Shown: piece after piece, positions 20,440 through 29,518 of the stretch | How the letters are laid out: each line of letters begins with the position of its first letter | How positions within the stretch are numbered: the first letter of the stretch is position 1 | Assembly (NCBI GenBank): GCA_030374765.1 | Contig: JARGXX010000115.1 | Coordinates: 186,001 to 250,000 of the forward strand | Origin: Agarophyton chilense | Taxonomy: Eukaryota; Rhodophyta; Florideophyceae; Gracilariales; Gracilariaceae | DNA: 64,000 nt | Reading direction: 5' to 3' | Translations under genes and position numbers: made by a program | Notes under the pieces: generated by a model | Told to the model about the DNA's origin: nothing | Seen by the model: only the letters and a program-made list of their open reading frames with translations | Database searches by the model: none

Positions 20440-20722
20440 TATGTATCAACTCAAAATCAAAGTAATATCTTCATTTCCGATTCATTGCATGAGAATCTTT
20501 TTTTTTATCAATGATAACTTGTTTAAGAAACTCACAAACTACAAAACAGTCCAAATGTTGTTGGCCATTAAACAAATTGAAAAAAATGTGCTTAGTCTGA
20601 AAACTAACCTCCAAAACAACCCCTACAGGCCCAGTGTCACCCCCCCGAATCGTATCATTTAGCCTTGAAATTTTTATCTTGCTTGTGGAATGACCTCAAC
20701 GTCAACTACTGTACCTTTGTCA
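20440..20722. other. 3' flank of nitrate-reductase-like gene, no gene
   Basis: AT-rich sequence between the transposon end and the stop codon at 20723. No feature is recognised. Confidence 0.5.
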
Positions 20723-23368
20723 TTAGAATGCAAACACGTTTTCTTCTTTGTAGCCAATACTTCGTAGACTTGACGTACAGGACGTGATCATTTCTGGAGG
20801 CCCGCACAACAAAATGACACTTTCATCTGTTGGTGCTGGTATTCGCTCTCGAATCATCTGCTCCGTGACCAAGCCCTGGCTGTATATCCAACAGTCGGGA
20901 GCTCTTTCCAGAGTGTACCAAACATGAATGTTTTCTCGTTTTTCCTCCATCAAGTCAAGGTCAGCTTGTAGGAGCACGTCATAATGTGTACGGTTCGCAT
21001 ACAAAAGAAATATATCTGTATCGTCTTCCTTATTCTGGTACACTTCATGCATCACTTGGAACGCCGGTGTAATGCCTGACCCCCCGCAAATCATTCCAAC
21101 ATTTCGGTACTTCTTCTCCTTTCCTTTGAAGTTAAAGATTCCGTTTCCCTTGTAGTGCACCTTTCCGTGCGGACCAGTGATACATAATTTGTCTCCGAGA
21201 AGCATGCATTCCATGAACTGCGACATTTTTCCTCCATTGGGATGTTTGATGTCCGCACCAGCGAAATAGATCTTTATGCAAAGTGTAAAATACCCCAGCT
21301 GCTTCTCCTTTGAGATCGGTGTGTATGCTCGAATTAAAGGGTCTCCGTTGACAATTATCCGAACCAGTACGTGCTGCCCCACAGGCACGCCAAGATAATG
21401 TTTTTCAGATGGCAGCTTGAATTTAAATATTCGAGTGTCGAATGAAATCATTTGCTTCTCTATGAGTTCGAAGCTTAGCCAAGAATCCGGATCTAAAGCC
21501 ATGATTGGTTCGGATGTTGTCATTTTCCGCCCAGGAGCAATATGTGTGGACTTCATCTTTCCATTTAATGTCGCCGGTGTTCTGCTTAAAGAATGCATTG
21601 TTTGCACTGTTTTCGATTCCTCTGAGCCCGGTTCATCTATTTTTCCTCCGCAAACACTAAATCCAGATAACGATTCAATATCCATTTTAGTTTTGGAATC
21701 TTCTTCGTTTGCATTGGAAATAGTCACCATCGCTTTGGTCGATCGACGTTGGAGGACACCATTGTCTTCGTTTTCTTCGTTCTGCATCAATTGGGAAAAG
21801 GAAGGGTACACGATTTTGTCCTTTCCATCAATGCCTTCTTCAAGGAACACACCGGAATGACTTGTTTCTCTTTGGCTTGAACTCTTTAACCATCCTTTTT
21901 CTTCAATATTTTGCATAGCTGGATGAAAAAATTTAATGTACGAAGTGCTCTCCATAGAGGAGTCTTGCCCATGAGATTCAACACCTGGGATATACATCGC
22001 CCTGATAATAAAATGAGAATTATTTCCACAGCCCAACATATTCCAGTTCATTTCTCTTGGTTGCACGTTGCATGATTGATCCCAGGCTCTACACCGTATT
22101 TCACCTGTTTCTTTTGCTGCTTTTATCAAAGCAGAAACGTCAACATTGTAGTTCCAGAACATCCAACAGTAGTATTTTCCGTAGTGAGGAGCGTGGCTTT
22201 GTTTTTCCTCTGGAAATTTTAGATGGCATTCTTTCCATGTTTCACCTGCATCAAAGGATAATTCTACCTTACAAATCTTTCTTCCATTTCCAGAATAGGC
22301 GTAACCTTTGATTTCGTATTTCTTTGTGAGACTTGGACGCAACGTCTGTTTATGAAAAGGATGGATGATAACGGAGTTGATATTCAATTCGTTGAAAATA
22401 ATATCATTTTGGTTCAGATACCGATGGACACCTTCAAGTTCAGGCTGAACTATTGAAGAAAAGACCCTATTCTCAGAGCGATAATAGAAATTCTGAGAAG
22501 GCGTTTCTGTCACTTCTATTGCACTCAACCATTTCACCATACGAGCTCCAATCCATCCGGGAACAATCAAGCGAATTGGAAAGCCGGCCTCTTTCCGCAG
22601 ATGATCTCCATTCTGTTTGTAGGCAATAATAACATCTGAGAGCGTATCGATTGCAGTGGCAATATCGATCGAAGAGACGTAGCTACCATTTGGCAATTCC
22701 TCTAAAGAAGTGGCTTCGAAATTAACGTGTCTAGCTTTCGTTACATCTACTTGGCAAAGCCTGAGTAAATGACAAAGTCGAACTCCTGTCCAAAATGAAC
22801 ATGAAGTTGCAGCTGCACCCCAAAGAAGACCTTGTGTTGGTTTGACAGCATTTTGTTCGTTTGCTCTGTTCCCTCCAGAGGTGATGGACACTGGGAATGT
22901 GAGAGATGGCATGGCCATCAGATCGTCCATTGAGAAAACTTTTGGGTGCTTCACTAGCCCTTTGATGTGAAGCTCGTGTTTGTTCCAGTCCAGTCCGGGA
23001 ATGCTCCCATGATTTCGAGTAAAGTGCAACCGGGTAGGAGTGATAAACCCTTTCTCGAAGAGATTATTCGGACTTGGTTGGGAATTGATGTTAGTTTCAT
23101 CAGAAACTTGTATCGTTTCATATGCTGTAGTTTCAAAAACAGAGGCTTCTGTTTGTGATTGTATTGGAGACTCCATTTGCTTCTGGAAAGATTCAGAAGT
23201 ATTGTCTTCCATTGATCGTGCTTCTCTTCTAGAAATTGAAATCTCTGTAAAATTCTCGGAAGTGCCAAGAGCCGGTATTGGTATTTTAGAACGCTTGCTT
23301 GACCCTTCCAGTATCGCAAGAATACTTGAACTCTTTTCTTTTTCAACAGAAGAAGAACAGCCCCCCAT
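20723..23368 (-). CDS. Nitrate-reductase-like protein lacking cytochrome b5 domain and Mo-ligand cysteine
   Basis: This is an intronless frame of 881 codons from the ATG at 23368 (M-G-G-C-S-S-S). An upstream extension to 23476 would include the likely TATA box, so I reject it. Domain order: a disordered N-terminus (1-115); a sulfite-oxidase/nitrate-reductase Mo-cofactor domain with T-R-N-H-G and G-F-P-I-R-L-I-V-P-G; a dimerisation domain (F-N-E-L-N-I-N-S-V-I to W-N-M-L-G-C-G-N-N); a roughly 130-residue unstructured linker; then FAD/NADH modules with R-A-Y-T-P (about 680), G-G-S-G-I-T-P (about 760), C-G-P-P-E-M and a terminal F-A-F. Classical enzymes have C-A-G-N-R-R-K-E-Q-N; here it is S-G-G-N-R-A-N-E-Q-N, Ser at residue 164. 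No H-P-G-G haem motif exists. M-G-x-x-x-S with Cys4 suggests myristoylation and palmitoylation. Nitrate reduction is doubtful. Confidence 0.85.
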   Translation of the reverse strand: MGGCSSSVEKEKSSSILAILEGSSKRSKIPIPALGTSENFTEISISRREARSMEDNTSESFQKQMESPIQSQTEASVFETTAYETIQVSDETNINSQPSPNNLFEKGFITPTRLHFTRNHGSIPGLDWNKHELHIKGLVKHPKVFSMDDLMAMPSLTFPVSITSGGNRANEQNAVKPTQGLLWGAAATSCSFWTGVRLCHLLRLCQVDVTKARHVNFEATSLEELPNGSYVSSIDIATAIDTLSDVIIAYKQNGDHLRKEAGFPIRLIVPGWIGARMVKWLSAIEVTETPSQNFYYRSENRVFSSIVQPELEGVHRYLNQNDIIFNELNINSVIIHPFHKQTLRPSLTKKYEIKGYAYSGNGRKICKVELSFDAGETWKECHLKFPEEKQSHAPHYGKYYCWMFWNYNVDVSALIKAAKETGEIRCRAWDQSCNVQPREMNWNMLGCGNNSHFIIRAMYIPGVESHGQDSSMESTSYIKFFHPAMQNIEEKGWLKSSSQRETSHSGVFLEEGIDGKDKIVYPSFSQLMQNEENEDNGVLQRRSTKAMVTISNANEEDSKTKMDIESLSGFSVCGGKIDEPGSEESKTVQTMHSLSRTPATLNGKMKSTHIAPGRKMTTSEPIMALDPDSWLSFELIEKQMISFDTRIFKFKLPSEKHYLGVPVGQHVLVRIIVNGDPLIRAYTPISKEKQLGYFTLCIKIYFAGADIKHPNGGKMSQFMECMLLGDKLCITGPHGKVHYKGNGIFNFKGKEKKYRNVGMICGGSGITPAFQVMHEVYQNKEDDTDIFLLYANRTHYDVLLQADLDLMEEKRENIHVWYTLERAPDCWIYSQGLVTEQMIRERIPAPTDESVILLCGPPEMITSCTSSLRSIGYKEENVFAF

Positions 23369-23408
23369 CACTTGCTCCCTGCCATCTGGGAAAGACAAAA
23401 GAAAGCTG

Positions 23409-23415
23409 TTATATA
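23409..23415 (-). promoter_or_regulatory. Candidate TATA box for nitrate-reductase-like gene
   Basis: TATATAA on the minus strand lies about 40-47 bases upstream of the chosen ATG at 23368. The spacing would give a very short leader, so this is tentative, but it argues against the longer upstream start. Confidence 0.35.
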
Positions 23416-26302
23416 GAAACAGAACAAAGATAAAAGAACACAAAGAAGAGTCCTCCTTCGAGAAGAAACAAAGCAAGAAAGAATACTTCGATCAACGAAG
23501 TTTTGGGATCGAACCTTGGTATCATGAAGCCGCGCAGAATAACAGCAGCACATAACGGATTTTGTTGTGTAATAATTGAAGGCTCTTGGGTAATACTCAC
23601 GGTCTGCGGACCTTATGTGACAGATATAGTGCGTGATGCGGTCGTTTGGCCCTTGTCCCGAGGGATGCAGATAGGGACCGATTGAATTCTGCAATTATGA
23701 CTTGAACTGCCCCCGGAAAATCCCGTAAACACGCTGATGACTTCAAGTACATTTCGAGGAGGAAAATTTCGTCCAGTGTCTACTTGGTTACGTTTTCTTC
23801 GACTCAGTCTCCGTTCTCACTTTGTTTTATTCTGTTTCAACGCTTTTCTAATCTGTTCTTGATGCATTTCATTGTATTCTAACTAGTTCTTACATTTTTT
23901 GCAGAAAGCTCTATGGTTGTGGAATGAAAAAGCTTACAGTACTTCCAAGCACTTGCCGGCATGCTATTACAGTACAAAAAATCACACGTACAGTGTCAGT
24001 GGATTTGCGTGACACAATGCTAACAGTGCAGATGAAAATCTATTCACTCTTGGACGGTTGTATACAATAGGAGAGTGCATTATCTGTCGCATTAACTGGC
24101 ACATAATGCAATTATTACTGCCGCACATCTGGGTTCTGTAGAGTGGCGGATATAGAGAGAGACGACCGAGCTACCGCTGCGTACTCCATTCTAAAGGGTC
24201 AACATAGATATTCTGTTTTCCTGATATTTTTGGGCCGAGAAAGCTCATATCTTTCAAAGCAAGCGGTTTTTTCTTAAGATATGAACACCGTGCAGTTCAC
24301 CGACATCATAACAGGTCAACAAAAATGCATCCAGCTGCTGTCACTCAAACAAACTTGTAATGTAACACTACAGACGTTTACATTTAATATAGAACGTTCA
24401 TCAGTTTTCTTAGGCGGTATAGTAGTTTAAGGTATACTACAGTCACACAAAACTACTATAAAAGTTAGCTACTTAAGTCTTAAACGTTTAGGTTTTAGTG
24501 CGATTCTTAGGTTTAAACAACTTTACACCCGCATAACAAACAGAATTACGTGTTATTCGAAGGCCTACAAGTAAAGATCCTGCCTCCGTTTCGTGCTGTT
24601 ACATTTCTTTTATCTTTCGACAGTGCGCCCGTGAAGCATGATAATCTTCAGAATGACTCTCTAGTAACTTTTTATACGCCCATACTCCAAAGAATCGCAA
24701 TGATGCTAGAAATAATAGTAGGATGAAACCCTCTCAGCAGATTGCTGAGATGAAAAGGAAGTTCAAATGTTACAAATGCTGAAAATCGGGCATGAAGAAA
24801 ATGATTACAGGAGAGGTGTTACATCAAAGGCGGGATCCAATCATTTGATGCCTTCACAGAAAATGATGGTGGTCACAAGAATTAATAAGATTTTAATCTG
24901 GTCCGCCGCGGAGATCAAGGGACGCTGAAGTCCATAAGCAAAACCGTTCGGAAAAAAAAATGCGGCAAACTGACCGATGGAATGCAAACAGAACAGTTTA
25001 GGGCCAACTGCCGCACAGAAATGCAAGAGCCAGACACATGGGCGGCGCAGTGAATAAAGGGGCTTCGTGGTTAGGCAAACGTCTAAATAGCGGCAAGGGT
25101 ACAAATAAACGGACATCTGGTGCATTCACCATCAAGGTTATAGTGGAACGAAATGGTTTACGGAATGATCATGCAAACTGCAAATTGTAAAAAAGCTAGA
25201 GACTTGCACCGCCTGTACTACATCCGCAAAATCTACAACAGCCAGAAAAGCCTCTCCCAGTAACATGTCGAAGAGTTTTAACGACGTAGTTTGCATCTGT
25301 CATATGTTTTTAGATGTCCACTGCGTTGCACAGTTCATGGAAACTTCTTCGCACTACAGTACAGGTGTTTAGAGGAAACCCACGGGATTGAAAATCTACA
25401 AAATGTGCAAGTACCGCTCCGTGACGAACTGAACTGAGCAGCAGTTTCTCTGCCCTTGTGCAAGCGCGACCACAAGCTGTGTCTAATAATGGAGACTTGG
25501 CCTGGTTACATTTGCAGAGGTGGATGTAAAAAGAGATGGAGATCAAAACAGGATTAAAAGCCCTGAGAATTGGTGAAAAAAAGATATATAGGGGAAACAA
25601 AGAAACTTGAACACAGGAGAGTTCCCAGGGCAACATCACCCAGTCCGAGCCACGATAACTTGCGACGAGCGTAAACAGATCTGTAGGCGGAGCGATTAAA
25701 ACTGATAGCGACTGTAACATATCTCTATACAAAAACAGATATCATAAGTAGTCCGCTGACTATCCGGAACCATATGTACCTTGGAAAAGAAGCGGAGAAA
25801 TTTCAAAATAACCCTGAACCATACCAGAAACAATCGTTTATACCCTCCCAATGGAGTTGTAAACCAATGTGGGTGGTGAGAAAAACGTGCGGAACTGTAA
25901 CAGGAGAACGCAACTCAGTTTTGTGTTGTGAATGCCAATGTTGCCCTCACTTTATGAAGTGCAACCTTGGTCAGGGTGGTTTCCTACGACTTAGGCATTT
26001 TACCGCTTTTGTGTTGTTATGAATCTTTCCCCTACTAACAGAGAGTGCCCGATGGACCAGTCATGAGAGCGAGGTGTACACCCGTGCATCTACAATTACT
26101 TGTCAGTGTACGTCTTCTATCTGAATTATTCCTTTAAGGTAGAGAGTTTACTATAGTATCCTACACTATACAGTGGCGCGACGATCTCACCCTACGGCTC
26201 AGAAAAACTTATTCAACCCAGTCGTGTGGCTCTATGTCTTTTCTGCTTTCGCGTGCTGCTACTCTCTTTGGAGGTTAGCGCGTGCTACCAGGAATAGAAC
26301 TA
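23416..26302. other. 2.9 kb without a recognised gene
   Basis: Only short frames are present, for example 94 codons at 24841-25125 and 140 codons at 25310-25732, both minus strand, with no domain. There is a small perfect inverted repeat (TATAGTAGTTT at 24418-24428 against 24450-24460). The sequence is AT-rich with no sign of a retroelement domain. Confidence 0.4.
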
Positions 26303-26619
26303 CAGTGATCCCCAGTTATGGTCATGTCCCGTTATGTGCATAACCCGGATACGCGCATACAGCTCTCGGCTCCGGGGAGAAAGACGTCGATTCCGAGCTG
26401 GAATCGCCGACATAATGCATGATGCATATATGCATACCGCTTTTGAAAGTAATTCTGTATTTTCATTAAAATTTTTGTTAGTTGACCCCAACATCAATGC
26501 ATAGTTTTCAAATTTAAGATTTCAAATCGTCACTGCGAGGATCTAACTTATACCCAATTGCTAAGCTTTGCTTCCACTTTCGCCCTTCCCAGACCTCTGT
26601 TCACTGGCATTGTTTCAAA

Positions 26620-26762
26620 ATGGTGCAAGCGCTGACCATTCGACAACGACAACAAATCGTAGCCGAACACAAAAGGCGTGTTGATCTAGGTCAGAAATTC
26701 TCACAGAAAGCCCTTGCTGCCTGAGCAAAGCAACAATTCCGCCTTAAAAAAACTCCGAACTA
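26620..26762 (+). pseudogene. pogo-like transposase, N-terminal piece (HTH)
   Basis: From the ATG at 26620 the frame reads as the first helix-turn-helix of a pogo/CENP-B-type transposase (L-T-I-R-Q-R-Q-Q-I-V, then a K-K-T-P-N segment), with one in-frame TGA near 26723. The copia insertion follows the AACTA target site at 26758-26762, and the protein resumes at 31756. Confidence 0.65.
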
Positions 26763-27019
26763 AATGAATAATTGAGAATACGGTTGACAGTGGTAGCGGT
26801 ATCAGATAACGATCAGAGGTAGTTTATCAAAATGGGGAGAACGTCTGTGACGGTCCACTTCTCAAGAACAAGTGCAGTGTTCTGTCTTATATATCAGATG
26901 GTCTATTGCATGTCAGTACTCACACAGATTCATTGTTGCATGGACAGTTTCTCACAGCCGGTTACTTGACCAGTACTTCACGTCCATTGAAAGTGAGTCT
27001 CTGTAACTCAACATTCACA
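26763..27019 (-). repeat. 3' LTR of second copia element
   Basis: Identical to 31499-31755. On the plus strand it begins AATGAATA and ends TTCACA. A purine-rich tract (AAAAAGAAAAGAGAA on the minus strand, about 27024-27040) precedes it in element orientation. Confidence 0.92.
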
Positions 27020-27043
27020 TTGATTCTCTTTTCTTTTTGAACC

Positions 27044-29401
27044 TCAACCTGTAGAGTATTTGCTTTCTTTTGTCTCTGACTCAGTAAATCCGAGTGCTAG
27101 CTTTCCAGAGTACAATGTCAGGTTCAGCGTCTCGCAAAGAGGGCTGTTTGGTTTTGTCAGCGGATCAGCAATGTTCAGCTTTCCTGGTATCCACGATATT
27201 TTGTTGACGTTGTGTGTTTCAAATTCATACCTGATAACACTCACATCTCCTCTTATAGATTTGTCAATCGAGTTTCGGCATGTGGACAATGATGTAAATA
27301 GATCTTTGGAATCAAGCACCAATATCACTTCTATTTCCATTGTTAGCAGCTGTCTGTAGGCATCAGCGATTCGTTTGGCGTCATCAATTGCTTCTCCAGC
27401 AGCCAATATTTCTGCAGCGCCGATTGATTTCACTGGTCGCTTAGATTTGTGACTACACCAAGAGATGGTGTGAAAAATAGCCCCTTCTTGACATTGCCCA
27501 AATAGCAGGCCAATACAAAAACCAAGCTGGCCATGATCAACCAGTCGACTAGCATCAGAAAACGCGAGGACTGACATTTGGTATGAGCTCTTGTCTCGGG
27601 GTCTTGTGTATTGTATAGTTGTCCCCAGTTTTTTCAGTAGTCGTAAAATGTTAATCTGTGAGATTAGCGTATGGACTGTTCCTTGCGGTATCTTTTGCTG
27701 TAAATAGCTCGCATAAAAGGCACACAGCGGCGAAGCTGCTATACCAAGCCATCCAAGTGAACTGCTGACAGATCGGAAGCTTTTTTCTTCAATCGCAGTC
27801 ATTTTCTCATTGATTTCTCTTCGTCTCTGTCTGCTTATAGGGAATGACTCCAACAACTGCAGTTTAGCATCTGCATTGACATGAATAGTGAAATCATTTT
27901 CCTGAGAAATTTGTAGTCCATAAAACAGAAATGTGCCAGGACCATAACATATCGTACCGAGTTCATACGAGGCTTGAATTTTCTGGATTGTTTCCTCAAC
28001 TAAATCCCTCGGACCTCCAAGAAGGACATCGTCAACGATTTTGGCAGCGACTAAAATTAGTTTTCCAGTCATATCAGTCTTAAGGAACATTTGCGGGATA
28101 AAAAGTATTTGAACGAATCCGAAAGACTTCAAAAGATTGTCACTGAGCTCTTGCCACTTGGCGTTGGCATTTACCAAGCCATAGGCCGCAGTTAGCAATA
28201 GCCATAGGTGATTCTTGTCCAAACTTTCTCTGGGAGGAATAACATAAACATCTCTTTCAGCTTTTCCAGTCTGGAGGAACGCGCTCTTAAAATCGATTTT
28301 AGCTATACACCACTTGAAGATAGTTGCCAGTGACAAAAGTATTCGTATCCCAGCAGGTGAACACGTCGCTGAATCTGTTTTCAGGTCATTTTTCTCGCGA
28401 TCCATGTTTCCGTGTGGGGCTATGCGTGCTTTCATCTGAAGGGTGTTGTCATCATTATTCTTAATCTTGTATATGACATGGCTAGAGATTATGTTGGCAT
28501 TCCGTGGGATATCTGATTTGTGTACCACGTTAACTGTCTCTTTGAACTTCTTCTCTTCTTTCTCATAAGCATTAATCAGTGGGAATGACGTGAAACCTTG
28601 AGCTTGAAAAAATTGAAAATCTTTCAATCCGAAATGATTCTTGTAGTGTTGGAGAACTTCTTGCTCAGAGCTTGTAATCTTCAGTGGAATCACAGAGTTT
28701 GCTTCTAGGATGTCGGTGTTATTGTATCTCCAGGTCTCTTGTTCAAGATCTAGTGTCTCAGTCTCACCGTCATCATAATTAACAGTGACCTTGTTATCAT
28801 CTGCAGCTCCAATTGTTCCAGGGTAATACACATTGTCTAGAGGCCAAAATACCTCGATGTTGTCCCCACTCGAGGGAAGGGCATTATAACTATCACCTGT
28901 TCCATTCTGAAACGTTTGATCAACATAGGGTTCAATATTTTCTTCTTTGCATGCCTTGGAGTGACCATATTTTGGAGAAGTAACTGTAGGGGGGGTGGAT
29001 AAAACCGTTTCAATACACTCATCAACGTTCCATTCCAATATGTCAATTGCTTCTTGTATCATTGATGCAATGCTGTCTTCTTTGAGGGCAGGGCGAACAT
29101 CTTCGATAGCAGCTGTTAAATTTTTTCCGCGCTTCCCGGGTACTGATATTATTCCGGTAGCTTTGTCAAACGAAAGAATCACTTTCGGAGCAGACCATTT
29201 ACCTCGTTTGGCATTTTGCTCTTTGATAAATATCTGCACCTGATCACCAACTGCCAAGGGAATGTCAGTGATTGTTTTGGACCTTAAAATCAATGTAAGC
29301 TTCCTTTTTGCAATGAGATCTTCATGAGCTTCTAGTATCTCGTCCGGGATGGGAAGAGGGAATGCCCCATTCAGGACTGGTCTTGTGTATCCTTTTGCCA
29401 T
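27044..29401 (-). CDS. pol: copia Pol C-terminal part: reverse transcriptase and RNase H (after an in-frame stop)
   Basis: This open frame of 785 codons is in the same phase as the upstream gag-pol frame; the codons between 29518 and 29401 are open too, so only the TAA at 29519 separates them. It carries the integrase C-terminal region, then RT with I-P-R-N-A-N-I-I-S-S-H and D-F-K-S-A-F-L (first catalytic Asp). The active-site box is I-V-D-D (A-A-K-I-V-D-D-V-L) in place of Y-V-D-D. RNase H has F-S-D-A-S-R, an A-A-E-I-L segment and V-L-D-S-K-D. The RT entry segment closely resembles that of the copia element at 15021-20200, so both belong to one lineage. Confidence 0.85.
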   Translation of the reverse strand: MAKGYTRPVLNGAFPLPIPDEILEAHEDLIAKRKLTLILRSKTITDIPLAVGDQVQIFIKEQNAKRGKWSAPKVILSFDKATGIISVPGKRGKNLTAAIEDVRPALKEDSIASMIQEAIDILEWNVDECIETVLSTPPTVTSPKYGHSKACKEENIEPYVDQTFQNGTGDSYNALPSSGDNIEVFWPLDNVYYPGTIGAADDNKVTVNYDDGETETLDLEQETWRYNNTDILEANSVIPLKITSSEQEVLQHYKNHFGLKDFQFFQAQGFTSFPLINAYEKEEKKFKETVNVVHKSDIPRNANIISSHVIYKIKNNDDNTLQMKARIAPHGNMDREKNDLKTDSATCSPAGIRILLSLATIFKWCIAKIDFKSAFLQTGKAERDVYVIPPRESLDKNHLWLLLTAAYGLVNANAKWQELSDNLLKSFGFVQILFIPQMFLKTDMTGKLILVAAKIVDDVLLGGPRDLVEETIQKIQASYELGTICYGPGTFLFYGLQISQENDFTIHVNADAKLQLLESFPISRQRRREINEKMTAIEEKSFRSVSSSLGWLGIAASPLCAFYASYLQQKIPQGTVHTLISQINILRLLKKLGTTIQYTRPRDKSSYQMSVLAFSDASRLVDHGQLGFCIGLLFGQCQEGAIFHTISWCSHKSKRPVKSIGAAEILAAGEAIDDAKRIADAYRQLLTMEIEVILVLDSKDLFTSLSTCRNSIDKSIRGDVSVIRYEFETHNVNKISWIPGKLNIADPLTKPNSPLCETLNLTLYSGKLALGFTESETKESKYSTG

Positions 29402-29518
29402 CTCTTGTGCAGAGCATATATCATTCCCGTATAAATCATTGGAAATCCTTAGAGCTTGTTGAACAATTTGTTTTTCTGTGTCTGACGAACAATCAGTAGC
29501 TGAGTGCTTAAGACGAAG

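Noticed and set aside
23369..23476. 36-residue N-terminal extension of the nitrate-reductase-like protein
   Set aside because: It would place the likely TATA box inside the coding sequence, and the downstream Met gives a well-formed acylation signal.
24418..24460. Hairpin as a terminator or small-RNA gene
   Set aside because: An 11-bp stem alone in AT-rich DNA is expected by chance and no gene is adjacent.
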